Assembly (NCBI RefSeq): GCF_031127815.1
Contig: NZ_JARXHY010000014.1
Location: 105,707-169,706, forward strand
Length of the DNA stretch: 64,000 bases
Direction of reading: 5' to 3'
DNA from: Pelagicoccus sp. SDUM812003
GTDB lineage: Bacteria; Verrucomicrobiota; Verrucomicrobiia; Opitutales; Opitutaceae
Position numbers and translations under genes: made by a program
Notes under the pieces: generated by a model
Databases searched by the model: none
What the model saw: only the letters and a program-made list of their open reading frames with translations
What the model was told of the DNA's origin: nothing
Shown here: positions 1 through 9,785 of the stretch, in pieces
Numbering within the stretch: the stretch's first letter is position 1
Layout: every line of letters starts with the position of its first letter

Positions 1-1
1 G

Positions 2-106
2 GCGATTCTCATCTACGCCCTTTGGCGGTTGATAAATGGCTTGAAGGGCCTAACCGGACTTAGCTTCGAAGGCCTGCTGCACGAGCACCACGTGAAGAAG
101 GACTGA
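2..106 (+). CDS. C-terminal end of an unidentified, probably membrane, protein (partial)
   Basis: An open frame enters from the left edge and gives 34 residues before a TGA stop. The first half is hydrophobic (ending ...LWRLINGLKGLTGL) and the tail is polar and charged (HEHHVKKD). This looks like the cytoplasmic end of a membrane protein such as a transporter, but too little is present to name a family. It points toward gltA on the other strand, so the two genes are convergent and could share the hairpin at 137-166. Confidence 0.5.
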   Translation, partial: AILIYALWRLINGLKGLTGLSFEGLLHEHHVKKD

Positions 107-136
107 GCAACTAGCGCCAACGCCTTCAGTCCAAAA

Positions 137-166
137 AAAGGCGACTCCCTGCCGAGAGCCGCCTTT
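137..166 (-). terminator. Rho-independent terminator after gltA
   Basis: An 11-pair stem (AAAGGCGRCTC arms, 8-base loop) lies 30 bases past the gltA stop. On the minus strand the one imperfect pair becomes a G-U wobble and the stem is followed directly by a run of seven T. It therefore reads best as the gltA terminator. It is weaker in the plus direction, where it may also stop the convergent partial gene. Confidence 0.85.
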
Positions 167-196
167 CCTGAAATTCGCCTTTTACCGAGCTTTCGC

Positions 197-1498
197 TTAG
201 CCGCGATCCGCGATCGGCACGTAGTCGCGAACGGCCGGGCCTTGATAGACCTGGCGGGGGCGGCTGATTCGTCCTTTCGGGTTGCTGGAAACCTCCATCC
301 AGTTGGCCACCCAGCCTGGCATGCGGCCGATGGCGAACATCACGGTGAACATTTCCACCGGAATGCCGAGGGCTCGCATGATGATGCCGCTGTAGAAGTC
401 GACGTTCGGATAGAGGTTGCGAGAGATGAAGTAATCGTCAGCCAGCGCAGCTTGCTCGAGCTTGCGAGCGATGTCCAAACAGGGATCGCTGATGCCGAGC
501 TTGTTCAGCAGCTGATCGCAGGCCTTGCCGATGATCTTGGCGCGTGGATCGAAGTTCTTGTAGACGCGGTGACCGAAACCCATCAGGCGGCGATTGCTTT
601 TGCCGCTCTTGGCCTCCTCGATGAACTTGCTGCCGTCGTCGCCTTCCGCATGAATGGCTTCCAGCATCTGGATGACCGCGAGATTCGCTCCGCCGTGCAA
701 AGGTCCCCAAAGAGCGGATACGCCTGCGGAGATGGAAGCGAAGAGATTCGCTCCCCCGGAGCCCACCATGCGCACGGTGGAGGTAGAGCAATTCTGCTCG
801 TGGTCCGCATGCAGGAGCAAAATGAGATTCAGAGCGGACGCCTGGATGGTATCGCGAGGATACTCGTCGTACGGCTCGGAGAACATCATGTGCAAAAAGT
901 TGTCGCAGTAGCCGATGTTCTTTTTCGGATACATGATCGGCAGACCTTGGCTCACGCGATAAACCGCCGCAGTGATGGTGCGCACCTTGGAAATGGCGAA
1001 GGCCGCCGCCTTCTCGAAATTTTCCAAGTCCGTGGCGCGATCGTTGGTGGCCAGATGCGGATAGAAGCAAGCCAGCGAATTCATCATGGCCGCCAGGATC
1101 GACATGGGATTCGCGGAGCGCGGGTAGCCTTCGAAAATGCGGTGCATGCGCTCGTCGATCGCCGCGTTTTCTGAAATGAGGTTCGAGAAGTGGGCCCGCT
1201 GCTTCTTGGTGGGCAGCTCTCCGTTGATGATCAAATAGGCGCTCTCGATGAAGTCAGACTTCTCCGCCAGCTGCTCGATCGGGTAGCCGCGGTAGCGAAG
1301 GATGCCTTTTTCCCCGTCGATAAAGGTGATCTCGCTCTGGCACGACCCTGTGTTGCCGAAGCCCTCGTCGTAAGTAATGTAGCCGCCGCTCTTCGCACGC
1401 AGGGTACGCAGGTCGACCGCTCGCTCTTTTTCAGTGCCCTCGATGATCGGAAAGGACAGCTCTTGATCGTCTATTTTGAGAATGGCTTCTTTGCTCAT
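197..1498 (-). CDS. gltA: Citrate synthase
   Basis: Condenses oxaloacetate with acetyl-CoA to citrate, the entry step of the TCA cycle, in the cytoplasm. The 433 residues match the long bacterial (type II, usually hexameric) form. The catalytic triad is visible: His268 in GPLHGGA, His310 in GFGHRVY and Asp367 in VDFYSGI. The N-terminal region also has the type II look ([25 protein letters not shown]). The gene stands alone: 157 bases separate its start from the hisH stop upstream, and it has its own terminator. No unusual feature. Confidence 0.97.
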   Translation of the reverse strand: MSKEAILKIDDQELSFPIIEGTEKERAVDLRTLRAKSGGYITYDEGFGNTGSCQSEITFIDGEKGILRYRGYPIEQLAEKSDFIESAYLIINGELPTKKQRAHFSNLISENAAIDERMHRIFEGYPRSANPMSILAAMMNSLACFYPHLATNDRATDLENFEKAAAFAISKVRTITAAVYRVSQGLPIMYPKKNIGYCDNFLHMMFSEPYDEYPRDTIQASALNLILLLHADHEQNCSTSTVRMVGSGGANLFASISAGVSALWGPLHGGANLAVIQMLEAIHAEGDDGSKFIEEAKSGKSNRRLMGFGHRVYKNFDPRAKIIGKACDQLLNKLGISDPCLDIARKLEQAALADDYFISRNLYPNVDFYSGIIMRALGIPVEMFTVMFAIGRMPGWVANWMEVSSNPKGRISRPRQVYQGPAVRDYVPIADRG

Positions 1499-1655
1499 TG
1501 TCAGGAAACTCGGAGTTGCAAGTTAGGCGTTGGCGGCGAATCAGGAAATCCTAATTCAAAGAAGACCAACTAATTACCCCGACATGCGGGTCATGTAAAG
1601 TATCTGCTACCGACTTCGTAACTATTAGCTTTTCTGTTCGCTGTTTTCAGTTGGC

Positions 1656-2279
1656 CTAATCACACGAAGCCACGAAGTTCGCGTAGAGCTGCAGCCCATT
1701 CCGCTGGCTCTTTTCGGGGTGAAACTGACTGGCGAGCAGGGAGCCGACCGCTACGGAGCTGGTGAAGACGCCATCGTAGTCGGTGGTGGTCAAGGTGATA
1801 GATGGATCTTCCGGCAGGATATGGTAGCTGTGCACGAAGTAGAAGCGGTCCGTTTCGGGATCGAGCTCCTCCCAGTACGGGGAGCCTTCCTGCTGCAGCT
1901 TCGCGAAATTCCAGCCCATGTGCGGGATTTTAAATCCTGGACGCGACTTGAAGCGCACAACCTTTCCTGGCAGGACGCCAAGCCCCGTCACATCGTCTTC
2001 TTCCGAATGCTCGAACAGAGCCTGGAGACCGAGACAAACGCCCATGAAGGGACGCTGCTCCTTGACCCAGCCACGGATGAAGTCGTCGAAGGCCGCGGTC
2101 TTGAGGCCGTCAACGCAGTCGCGCAGCGCGCCCACGCCCGGCAAGATAAGCCCGCTCGCTTCTCCGACTTGCTCTGGACGAGTCACGATACGCGGCTGGG
2201 CGCCGATCTTCAGCAAGGCGTTTTCCACGCTGCGCAGATTTCCCATGCCGTAGTTGATGACAGCAATGTCTTTGCTCAT
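1656..2279 (-). CDS. hisH: Imidazole glycerol phosphate synthase, glutaminase subunit HisH
   Basis: Class I glutamine amidotransferase that supplies ammonia to HisF for ring closure in histidine synthesis. It has 207 residues, the usual length. The nucleophile is Cys82 (GVCLGLQ), with His187 and Glu189 in QFHPEKS. The N-terminus INYGMGNLRSV is typical. It is the last gene of a hisD-hisC-hisB-hisH run, 40 bases after hisB. Its synthase partner hisF is not in the window, so the remaining his genes must be elsewhere. Confidence 0.96.
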   Translation of the reverse strand: MSKDIAVINYGMGNLRSVENALLKIGAQPRIVTRPEQVGEASGLILPGVGALRDCVDGLKTAAFDDFIRGWVKEQRPFMGVCLGLQALFEHSEEDDVTGLGVLPGKVVRFKSRPGFKIPHMGWNFAKLQQEGSPYWEELDPETDRFYFVHSYHILPEDPSITLTTTDYDGVFTSSVAVGSLLASQFHPEKSQRNGLQLYANFVASCD

Positions 2280-2319
2280 CTCGAAAAGTCTTAGGAGTTA
2301 ATCAGAGTTCGGGAACGCT

Positions 2320-2916
2320 CTAAAGCATGCCCTTGGTCGAAGGAAGCCGTCCTTCCATGCGCGGATCGATACGCGAGGCGGCATCGATCGCTCGCGCCAT
2401 GCACTTGAAGATGCTCTCCACGATGTGGTGCGGCTCTTCGCCATACTCCAACTCGATGTGCAGGTTCGCTCCCAGACTGTTGGAAAAGCCTCGGCAGAAT
2501 TCCTTGATCAGGATGATGTTGAAATCGCGCACGTAGCTTGTCGGAGCGGACACCTTGTAGGCCAGGTAGGGCCGGTTGCCCAAATCGATGGCCACCCGGG
2601 TGAGGCACTCGTCCATGGGCAGGATGAAAAAACCATAGCGCGTGATGCCCGACTTGTCGCCAAGCGCCTTCTTGAAGAGCTCGCCTAAAACGATGCCAAC
2701 ATCCTCCACGGTGTGGTGGTAGTCGACCTCGATGTCTCCGTCCGCCTTCACCGTGAGGTCGAACAGTCCATGGCCCGCGAACAAGGTAAGCATGTGGTCG
2801 AAGAAAGGGATGCCAGTCGCGATGTCCGCTCTGCCCTTTCCGTCGACGTTCAGCTCTGCCGCGATACGGGTTTCCTTCGTATTGCGCTCGAGGGATGCTA
2901 TGCGTTCTTCAGCCAT
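2320..2916 (-). CDS. hisB: Imidazoleglycerol-phosphate dehydratase HisB
   Basis: Dehydrates imidazole-glycerol phosphate to imidazole-acetol phosphate. The 198 residues make this the monofunctional dehydratase; there is no fused histidinol-phosphatase domain. The Mn-binding repeats are clear: FFDHML (His41), DYHHTVED (His67, His68, Glu71) and PHHIVES (His163, His164, Glu167). The start lies inside the end of hisC (19-base overlap), which implies translational coupling. Confidence 0.97.
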   Translation of the reverse strand: MAEERIASLERNTKETRIAAELNVDGKGRADIATGIPFFDHMLTLFAGHGLFDLTVKADGDIEVDYHHTVEDVGIVLGELFKKALGDKSGITRYGFFILPMDECLTRVAIDLGNRPYLAYKVSAPTSYVRDFNIILIKEFCRGFSNSLGANLHIELEYGEEPHHIVESIFKCMARAIDAASRIDPRMEGRLPSTKGML

Positions 2917-3992
2917 TTCGATATCGTTTCGCTCACGTGGAGCATCTGATCTTCGTCGCCCACACTGATACGCAGGAACGACGCAGTCAAGGGGCTGGAC
3001 GGGAAATACCGCACCAGTATCTTGCGCTGCTTGAAGTATTCAAAAAGCCCTTGCGCCACTTCCGGACCCGTTTCCCCAGAGGCGTTCCGTGGCTCGACGA
3101 ACAGGAAGTTGGATTGGGACGGATAGCAAAACCAGCCCAATGCTTCCCACTCCGCTCGGTAGAAGTCGCGGGTGCGCTTCACCTTTCCCACCACCGCCTT
3201 CAGGTAGCTCTGGTCTCGAAGGGCCGCCAGGCCGCCAGCCTGAGTGAGTCGATTGACGTTGTAGCTATCTCGGACGCGATCGAGTATATCGACAACCGAA
3301 GGATCCGCCATGGCGTAGCCTAGTCGCAAGCCCGCCAATCCGTAGGATTTGGAGAAGGTGCGCGTGACCACGAGATTCGGGAAGCGCGAAAGCAGATCCA
3401 CGGCAGTCTCCTTCGCGAAATCCGCATACGCTTCGTCCACCACCACTATGCCATCGAAGCCTTCGATCACTTTGGCCAGCTCCTCGTTGGAAAAGCCGAC
3501 ACCAGTCGGAGCGTTGGGCGAAGTGATAAACAGGATACGCGCATCGAGCTCGATCAGCTCATCGATCGGCAACTCCATGCTGCGATCGAACGGGAGCTCC
3601 ACCACGCCGGAGTTTTGAATGCCACAAAGAACTGGATACAAACTGTAGCTCGGCATCAGATAGCCGGCGGCTTTCTCGCAGGCGAACGCTCGCACGAGGA
3701 GGTTTAGCAAGTCGTCCGACCCATTTCCAAAAATCAACTGATCAGGAGAAAGCCCGTGCAAGTTTGCTGCCGCTTCGCGAAGCGCCATGCTGCGAGGATC
3801 TGGATACAAACGCAGAGCATCTCCCATTGCCTCTTTCAAGGCTTCGTCCACCATCGGACTAGGTGGATAAGGGTTCTCGTTTGTATTCAGCTTAACCCAA
3901 CCCGTTCCTTTCGGTTGAAATCCGGGCGTATAGGCGTGCAGCTTGCGAACATGCGACAACGCGTATTCAGAAGGCGAATTCAAAGCGCTCAT
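2898..3992 (-). CDS. hisC: Histidinol-phosphate aminotransferase HisC
   Basis: PLP-dependent aminotransferase of fold type I that converts imidazole-acetol phosphate to histidinol phosphate with glutamate. It has 364 residues, the usual size. Visible motifs are [10 protein letters not shown] near the N-terminus, SPNAPTG around 158-164, VDEAYADF around 185-192, and the Schiff-base Lys215 in [15 protein letters not shown]. Its ATG overlaps the hisD stop in an ATGA, and its own end overlaps hisB, so the three are tightly coupled. Confidence 0.96.
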   Translation of the reverse strand: MSALNSPSEYALSHVRKLHAYTPGFQPKGTGWVKLNTNENPYPPSPMVDEALKEAMGDALRLYPDPRSMALREAAANLHGLSPDQLIFGNGSDDLLNLLVRAFACEKAAGYLMPSYSLYPVLCGIQNSGVVELPFDRSMELPIDELIELDARILFITSPNAPTGVGFSNEELAKVIEGFDGIVVVDEAYADFAKETAVDLLSRFPNLVVTRTFSKSYGLAGLRLGYAMADPSVVDILDRVRDSYNVNRLTQAGGLAALRDQSYLKAVVGKVKRTRDFYRAEWEALGWFCYPSQSNFLFVEPRNASGETGPEVAQGLFEYFKQRKILVRYFPSSPLTASFLRISVGDEDQMLHVSETISKWLKNA

Positions 3993-5284
3993 GAGCGCCT
4001 TTCTAAGCGTACCGAGACGGAACGTCCGTGCGCATCCAAACCTTCCATACGAGCAAAAGCCTCAACGGCGGAAGCCGCCTTTCCAAGAGCCGCCTTGCTG
4101 TACTTCACCAAGCTCGACCGACGCATGAAATCGCTGATCTGCAACCCGCTGTAGCACTGGCCGGAGCGACCGGTCGGCAGCTCGTGACTGGGCCCTGCCA
4201 CGAAGTCTCCCAAAGCCGTGGCAGACCAGCCGCCTTGCATGATGGCTCCTGCAGTCGTTATGGATTTTATCAGCTTGGAGAATTGCTTTGGATCGACTTC
4301 CAGCTCCATGTGCTCGGGGGCGACGTAGTTCGCGACCTTCGCCGCGTCTTCGTACGTATCCACGATCACAGACATCAACCCGTCCTTGAGAACCGCCTTG
4401 ATGGCGTCCTTACGCGAAAGGGTTTTCATCTGCTCGCGCATGGCGGCTCGGATCGCTTTCGTCTTATCCTTGGAAAGACTGACCAGAAAGATCTTTTCGC
4501 GGCCGGAGCCGTGCTCCGCTTGAGCGAGCAGGTCCGCGGCGACGAATTCGGGATCGGCATGATCGTCCGCGATCACCAGCAGCTCGCTGGGGCCGGGCAA
4601 AAGATCAACTCCGATCGTACCATAAACCTGTCGTTTAGCTTCCACCACAAAGGCGTTGCCCGGACCGTAGACCTTTAGCGCCGGCTTGATCGTTTCCGTT
4701 CCGTAAGCCATCGCTCCCACCGCCATGATTCCGCCAAAGCGATAGGCTTCCGTCACACCGGAGAGATACATCGCAGCCAAGCAGCCGTCGTTTACCTTTC
4801 CTTCTGAATTGCAGGGCGTGAACGCCACGATCTCCTTCACCCCGGCCAGTTTAGCGAGGGAAGCTGTCATCACCACCGTGGATACAAGATCGCGCGGGAT
4901 GTAGAGCCCGACTCGACCAAGCGGATAAAAGCGCTCGCCGATCGTCGCTCCGTGGGCGTTTTTCGCGGTCCAGGACTTGGGCAGCGCGTGGCGATGAAAC
5001 TCGGTCACGGAAGCGACGCTATGCTTGATCGCATCGACGTCGCTTTTAGGCAAACGCTTCACCGCCGCCTTCATTTCAGCGCGGCTGATTGGAAACTGTT
5101 CGCTCTTTAGGGAAACGCCATCGATGCGGCCGAGCGCTTCTGCGACGCCGGCATCGCCCTTGACGCGCACGTCGTCCAGCACCGATGAAACAGCGTCGAC
5201 GATGCTTTTCGGAACGGAAGAGGTTTCGCAAAACGCTTCGAGCTTTCCCCAGAAGGTTCGTGATTTGTAGGCCAAGTCTGCCAT
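3989..5284 (-). CDS. hisD: Histidinol dehydrogenase HisD
   Basis: Oxidises histidinol to histidine in two NAD-dependent steps, using zinc. I chose the ATG at 5284 (431 residues, MADLAYKSRTFW...) with a close GAGG upstream. A TTG at 5326 would add 14 residues without a family match. Signature stretches are GPGNAFVVEAKRQVYG, GPSELLVIAD, LLAQAEHGSG (zinc-ligand Gln and His), APEHMEL (catalytic Glu-His) and GPSHELPTG. First gene of the local his cluster and coupled to hisC by a 4-base overlap. Confidence 0.95.
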   Translation of the reverse strand: MADLAYKSRTFWGKLEAFCETSSVPKSIVDAVSSVLDDVRVKGDAGVAEALGRIDGVSLKSEQFPISRAEMKAAVKRLPKSDVDAIKHSVASVTEFHRHALPKSWTAKNAHGATIGERFYPLGRVGLYIPRDLVSTVVMTASLAKLAGVKEIVAFTPCNSEGKVNDGCLAAMYLSGVTEAYRFGGIMAVGAMAYGTETIKPALKVYGPGNAFVVEAKRQVYGTIGVDLLPGPSELLVIADDHADPEFVAADLLAQAEHGSGREKIFLVSLSKDKTKAIRAAMREQMKTLSRKDAIKAVLKDGLMSVIVDTYEDAAKVANYVAPEHMELEVDPKQFSKLIKSITTAGAIMQGGWSATALGDFVAGPSHELPTGRSGQCYSGLQISDFMRRSSLVKYSKAALGKAASAVEAFARMEGLDAHGRSVSVRLERRS

Positions 5285-5330
5285 GGCCTCACTTTTGCAA
5301 GGGCGCAGCTCGCTTGGCAAAGACAATTTT

Positions 5331-5356
5331 GGCGCCTCGCTACTCGCGAAGGCGCC
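5331..5356 (-). terminator. GC-rich hairpin upstream of hisD, possible terminator or his leader element
   Basis: Arms GGCGCCT and AGGCGCC pair perfectly and continue with three more pairs past a one-base bulge, around a 5-base loop. It sits between the stop of the LolA-like gene and the start of hisD. No T-run follows it on the minus strand, so a plain Rho-independent terminator is not certain. I see no leader peptide with a run of His codons that would make it a his attenuator. Confidence 0.35.
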
Positions 5357-5386
5357 TGAAAAAATTGGAGACTGGGCTCGGGAGCG

Positions 5387-6166
5387 CTACTCGGTCAGCA
5401 CTGGCACGTTGAAGCGATCCGTATCGAAGCTTTCGTTGATGTCGATGGATGTGTAGGTGATCTCGATGGTCTGCACTCCGAATTGAGTGATGAACTTGGC
5501 CACCAGCTTTTCCGGGAAGCGAACTCCGTCCACCCACTGCTCACCGCTGGTGGTCATGATCGCGCCGTTCTGATTGATCATGTGAACCACTTCGCCCGTC
5601 TCCCTGTCGATGTAACGATGGAAGCCGCGACTGCGTCCGTGGGCATAGTACAGCACCACCAGCTCGCGACCATCGATGGTCTCCGTGCCAAGATATTCAA
5701 TACGTCCGTTGCGCACCGGCGGCGTATTCAAAAAACTCAGTGTATCCGCCACCGTCGCCTGCATGGCCCGAAGCTCCTGCAGCTGGTAGATGTTGAGAGT
5801 CCAGGATCCCGGCTGGTCCACACGTTCCACCTTCTGCCATGCTTCCGTACGATTGAGCGTGGAGGTCTCCTTCTGGTTCCCAATCACCGATATGGCCTGG
5901 TGATAATTCGGTTTCATGAAGATCGACTCGATCGTGCCCGACTGCCCGTTTCCATAAACCAGCACGCCCTTGTAGTGAATAGACTTCACCGCGTTGAGAG
6001 CCTTCTCGCCGCCGAGGTACTGACGGGCCTTGGCTACCGTTTCCTTAACAATGGCGGCCGCTTCCTCCGGCGAAACCTGAGGCTGCTTTACCTCCGCTTC
6101 CTGCGCCGAAACGGGGCCGATAAAAACAAGCGATACAATCGAAAGGAATACTGCGAATCGATTCAT
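5387..6166 (-). CDS. Secreted LolA-like / outer-membrane lipoprotein-sorting-type protein
   Basis: It has 259 residues with a clear Sec signal peptide (Arg3, hydrophobic to about residue 20, cleavage near VSAQ-E), so it is probably periplasmic. A helix with YLGGEKALNAVKSIHYKG is followed by a beta-rich region (SGTIESIFMKPNYHQ, IEYLGTETIDGREL, RYIDRETGEVV, INESFDTDRFNVP). This resembles the half-barrel proteins annotated as outer membrane lipoprotein-sorting proteins, which may bind lipid or lipoprotein. The exact role is unknown. It lies between guaA and hisD on the same strand but shows no functional tie to either. Confidence 0.6.
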   Translation of the reverse strand: MNRFAVFLSIVSLVFIGPVSAQEAEVKQPQVSPEEAAAIVKETVAKARQYLGGEKALNAVKSIHYKGVLVYGNGQSGTIESIFMKPNYHQAISVIGNQKETSTLNRTEAWQKVERVDQPGSWTLNIYQLQELRAMQATVADTLSFLNTPPVRNGRIEYLGTETIDGRELVVLYYAHGRSRGFHRYIDRETGEVVHMINQNGAIMTTSGEQWVDGVRFPEKLVAKFITQFGVQTIEITYTSIDINESFDTDRFNVPVLTE

Positions 6167-6256
6167 AAGAAATGTTCTGGGGTTGTTTTGGGGGACGCGG
6201 AGGGCGGCTTGGCGACTCCTCCGCGAAGCGGAAACTTCAGCAAGGAAAAGCGCGCG

Positions 6257-7798
6257 CTACTCCCACTCGATGGTGCCAGGAGGCTTGGAGCTGATATCGT
6301 AGACCACGCGATTGACGCCTTCCACCTCGTTGATGATTCGCGTGGAAACCTGCTGCAGCACTTCGTAAGGCACGCGTACCCAATCGGCGGTCATGGCGTC
6401 CTTGCTCTCCACCACGCGGATGGCGATCACGTTGTCATAGGTGCGCTCGTCTCCCATCACTCCAACCGTGCGGACCGGGAGGAACACACAGAAGGACTGC
6501 CAGACCTTGTAATAAAGGTCCGACTCCATCATGGCTTCGTGCAAGATGGCGTCCGCCTTGCGCAGCACGTCGAGGTTTCGCTTGGTGATTTCGCCCAGCA
6601 CGCGCACCCCTAGGCCAGGACCGGGGAACGGCTGGCGCCAAACGACTTCCTTGGGCAGGCCGAGCTCGGTGCCGAGGGCTCGTACCTCGTCCTTGAACAG
6701 TTCGCGAAGCGGCTCCAGCAGTTTGAACTTCATGCTCTTCGGCAAACCACCCACGTTGTGGTGGCTCTTGATGGTGGCCGCAGGATTGCCGTCGATGGAG
6801 ACGCTCTCGATCACGTCCGGATAAAGCGTGCCTTGAGCAAGAAACTTCGCCTCGCCGATGCGCTTGAGCGATTCCTGAAAGACTTGCACGAAGGTGTTGC
6901 CGATGATCTTGCGCTTCTTCTCCGGGTCCGAGACTCCCTTGAGCTTGGCGAGAAACTTGGAACCAGCCCGGGCCACCCGCACGTCCATGTTGAAGTGACG
7001 CTTGTAGAGATCCACTACCAGTTCGCGCTCGTTCTGACGCAGCAGACCGTTATCGACAAACACGCAGGTAAGCTGGCGGCCGATGGCTTTGTGTATCAAG
7101 GCTGCCGCTACAGACGAGTCAACGCCCCCGCTCAAGCCGAGCAAAACGCGGTCCTCGCCTACCGTGTCACGTATTCTCTGAATGGATTCACGCGCCAAGT
7201 CCGCCATGGACCAGTCGCCAGCGCAGCCGCAAATCTTGCGCAGAAAGTTTTCCAGAATGTTGATGCCGCCTTGGGAGTGGTCCACCTCCGGGTGAAACTG
7301 AATGCCATAGATCTTGCGCTTCTCGTCCGCGATGGCGGCAAAGCTGGAATTTTCGGTCGACGCGACCGCCTTGAATCCGGTCGGCAGCTTCGCGAGGCGA
7401 TCGCCGTGCGAATTCCAGACACGCAGCTTGTTCGGCAGACCGCGAAAGAGGCTACCTTTTATCTTCACGTTGAGCGTGCCGTGCCCGTATTCGCGTTCGC
7501 GGCTCTTCTCCACCTTGCCATCGAGCAAATGGGCGATCAGCTGGACCCCGTAGCAGATGCCGAGAACTGGCACGCCCAGCTTGAAGATGGCGCTATCCGC
7601 CTTGGGAGAATTCGGGGCGAGCACACTGGAGGGACCGCCCGACAGGATGACGCCCACCACGCCATCCTTCTTCAATTGCTTCGCCGAGGTCTTGTAGGAG
7701 TAGATCTTGGAGTACACATTGCATTCGCGAATGCGACGAGCGATGACTTGCGTGTATTGTGACCCAAAATCGAGTACGGCGATGGTTTGGTGCTTCAT
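6257..7798 (-). CDS. guaA: GMP synthase (glutamine-hydrolysing)
   Basis: Converts XMP to GMP with ATP and glutamine in the cytoplasm. The 513 residues contain an N-terminal class I glutaminase (Cys82 in GICYGVQ, His169 and Glu171 in GIQFHPEVD). An ATP-pyrophosphatase domain follows, with the P-loop SGGVDSS at 223-229. The C-terminal dimerisation domain ends in the usual PPGTIEWE. It follows the small zinc-ribbon gene by 68 bases and may be cotranscribed with it. Confidence 0.97.
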   Translation of the reverse strand: MKHQTIAVLDFGSQYTQVIARRIRECNVYSKIYSYKTSAKQLKKDGVVGVILSGGPSSVLAPNSPKADSAIFKLGVPVLGICYGVQLIAHLLDGKVEKSREREYGHGTLNVKIKGSLFRGLPNKLRVWNSHGDRLAKLPTGFKAVASTENSSFAAIADEKRKIYGIQFHPEVDHSQGGINILENFLRKICGCAGDWSMADLARESIQRIRDTVGEDRVLLGLSGGVDSSVAAALIHKAIGRQLTCVFVDNGLLRQNERELVVDLYKRHFNMDVRVARAGSKFLAKLKGVSDPEKKRKIIGNTFVQVFQESLKRIGEAKFLAQGTLYPDVIESVSIDGNPAATIKSHHNVGGLPKSMKFKLLEPLRELFKDEVRALGTELGLPKEVVWRQPFPGPGLGVRVLGEITKRNLDVLRKADAILHEAMMESDLYYKVWQSFCVFLPVRTVGVMGDERTYDNVIAIRVVESKDAMTADWVRVPYEVLQQVSTRIINEVEGVNRVVYDISSKPPGTIEWE

Positions 7799-7866
7799 AG
7801 ATGTAAATGGAAATTAAACTAGCTTCGCGGTGGGCTTGTCACTCGTTTTCAACCGCCAACGGCGGC

Positions 7867-8100
7867 TTAAAACGATAGTTCGAAATTCTTGTATCCGCAT
7901 TTTGGACATCGCTCCCCCTCCGAGGCGTCCCGTTTACGGATCGAGTACAGGTTTCCACAGCGCACGCAGTGGAATACCTTTCGCTTTCTTCGCGCGTCAA
8001 ACAGCTGCTTGTCCCTCTTCTCGTAGTAGAACCACAGGACCGAAATCGCCAGAAGGGCTGATCCAGTGTAGAGGATGAGAAACCAGGTGAAAGAATGCAT
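7867..8100 (-). CDS. Small membrane-anchored zinc-ribbon protein
   Basis: This 77-residue protein has one transmembrane helix (about 5-26), then a basic linker (RRKRK) and a zinc ribbon with Cys45/Cys48 (CVRC) and Cys65/Cys68 (CPKC). The ribbon should face the cytoplasm, since the positive charges follow the helix. Function is not known; such ribbons bind nucleic acid or protein. It lies just past the terminator of the ribosomal block and upstream of guaA. Confidence 0.7.
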   Translation of the reverse strand: MHSFTWFLILYTGSALLAISVLWFYYEKRDKQLFDARRKRKVFHCVRCGNLYSIRKRDASEGERCPKCGYKNFELSF

Positions 8101-8120
8101 CGAAGAGGTTCTTAAAAACG

Positions 8121-8155
8121 CGAAAATGCGTCCTTCGCGGAAGAACGCATTTTCG
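8121..8155 (-). terminator. Terminator of the str-S10-spc-alpha ribosomal block
   Basis: A perfect 11-pair outer stem (CGAAAATGCGT arms) with an inner 4-pair stem (CTTC/GAAG) lies 29 bases past the rplQ stop. On the minus strand a run of five T follows two bases after the stem. It ends the long ribosomal transcript before the zinc-ribbon gene. Confidence 0.88.
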
Positions 8156-8184
8156 AAAATGAAAAAGAAGTGTGAGAACCAGCC

Positions 8185-8688
8185 TTACTTGGCTTCTTCT
8201 GTCTTCGCTTCTTCCGCGGCAGCGCCTTCGGCCTCGGCTGCGGGCTCTTCCTTCTTCGGCTCTTCAACCGGAGCGGCTGGCTTGTCAGCCTTCTTTGCCT
8301 TGGACTTGCCCTTCTTGGCGTAGCCTTCGTCGTCCGCGTCGATCAGCTCGATCAACGCCATTTCGGCGGCGTCGCCACGGCGTGTACCGATTTTGTAGAT
8401 ACGCGTGTATCCACCGTTGCGATCGGCGAACTGCTCAGCCTTTTCGTCGAAGAGCGTGTGCACCGCGTCAGCGTCGCGAACGCGAGAGATGGCTATACGA
8501 CGATCGTGCAGGCTACCCTTCTTGGCCAGGGTGATGACCTTCTCGACGAACGGACGAAGCGCCTTCGCCTTCTTCAGAGTGGTCTTGATGCGGCCGTGCT
8601 GGATGAGAGCGGTTGAAAGATTGGCGAGCAGAGCTTCACGATGCTCCTTTTTGACGCCGAGTTGATTACGATGCTTGCGGTGACGCAT
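8185..8688 (-). CDS. rplQ: 50S ribosomal protein L17
   Basis: L17 of the large subunit near the exit tunnel. The core ([23 protein letters not shown]...) is standard and about 120 residues. The protein is 167 residues because of a tail of roughly 45 residues made of Lys, Ala, Glu and Pro (KKGKSKAKK, then an acidic Glu/Ala stretch). The tail is low complexity and probably disordered. Last gene of the ribosomal block, 26 bases after rpoA, followed by a terminator. Confidence 0.97.
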   Translation of the reverse strand: MRHRKHRNQLGVKKEHREALLANLSTALIQHGRIKTTLKKAKALRPFVEKVITLAKKGSLHDRRIAISRVRDADAVHTLFDEKAEQFADRNGGYTRIYKIGTRRGDAAEMALIELIDADDEGYAKKGKSKAKKADKPAAPVEEPKKEEPAAEAEGAAAEEAKTEEAK

Positions 8689-8714
8689 GGCGGTCTAGAG
8701 TAAGTTGTTTAGAA

Positions 8715-9716
8715 TTAGAGCTCCTTCTTCGAGTCGAGAAGACGCTCGTCAAATTTCATTCCAAGCGAGAGTCCGAGCGACTCCAGCTTGTCCTTGATTT
8801 CGTTAAGCGACTTCTTGCCGAAGTTGCGGTACTTGAGCATTTCCTGCTCACTCTTCATCGCGAGCTCACCCACAGTGGTGATGTTCGCATTGTTCAAGCA
8901 GTTCGCAGCGCGAACGGAGAGCTCGATCTCGTTGACGCTCATGTTGAGCAGCTTGCGCAGCTTGTTCTGCTCTTCGCTCACTTCGCCGCCTTCGTCTTCG
9001 AACTCGTAGTTCTCGTCGGAAACGTTGTCGAACACGTCGAGGTGATGCTTGAGAATGGCGGAAGCCTGCTTGAGAGCGTCGTCCGGAGTGATGCGGCCAT
9101 CCGTCCAGATTTCGAGAATCAGCTTGTCGTAGTCGGTGATCTGGCCGACGCGAGTCGCTTCGACAGAGTACTTCACGAGGGTGACAGGGCTGAAAAGTGA
9201 GTCGATGGCGATCACGCCGATCGGCTCGTCCTCATCCTTGTTGTCCTCGCCTGGGCAGTAGCCACGACCGACTTTCACTTCGAGCTCCGCAGTGAACGGC
9301 ATCTCGCGGTCCAAGGTACAGATGACCTGGTCCGGGTTGATGACTTCCACGTTGGAGTCCGGCTGGATATCGCCAGCGGTGATCGCTCCAGCGCGGTTGG
9401 TGTTGATCATCAGCTTGACGCCTTCGCGCTTGTGGCAAACGAGCAATACCTTCTTCAGGTTCAGAACGATGTCGGTGACGTCTTCCACGATTCCGTCTAC
9501 GCTCTGGAACTCGTGGCTAACTCCCTCGATCTTGACCGAAGAAATCGCCGCGCCTTCGATGGAGCTCAACAGAACGCGGCGCAGGGAGTTGCCGATCGTG
9601 TGACCATAACCCGCTTCGAAGGGTTCAGCGTGGAACGTTGCGTAAGTAGCGGAGGAACCCTCCTCTACTTTCACAAGACGATTTGGCAGTTCGAACTTTC
9701 CAATACGTTTCGGCAT
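8715..9716 (-). CDS. rpoA: DNA-directed RNA polymerase subunit alpha
   Basis: Alpha subunit, scaffold for RNA polymerase assembly. The 333 residues hold an N-terminal dimerisation domain (GYGHTIGNSLRRVLLSS), a Glu/Asp-rich linker (about 231-250) and a C-terminal helix-hairpin-helix domain. ELSVRAANCLNNANI contains Arg269, equivalent to the UP-element contact Arg265 of E. coli. It sits between rpsD and rplQ, as in most bacteria. Confidence 0.98.
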   Translation of the reverse strand: MPKRIGKFELPNRLVKVEEGSSATYATFHAEPFEAGYGHTIGNSLRRVLLSSIEGAAISSVKIEGVSHEFQSVDGIVEDVTDIVLNLKKVLLVCHKREGVKLMINTNRAGAITAGDIQPDSNVEVINPDQVICTLDREMPFTAELEVKVGRGYCPGEDNKDEDEPIGVIAIDSLFSPVTLVKYSVEATRVGQITDYDKLILEIWTDGRITPDDALKQASAILKHHLDVFDNVSDENYEFEDEGGEVSEEQNKLRKLLNMSVNEIELSVRAANCLNNANITTVGELAMKSEQEMLKYRNFGKKSLNEIKDKLESLGLSLGMKFDERLLDSKKEL

Positions 9717-9785
9717 GTTGCGTTATGGTCTTTGGATGGGCTGGGAATTAGTTGGTCGAAAGAGTGAGATGATAAACAATCGCGA

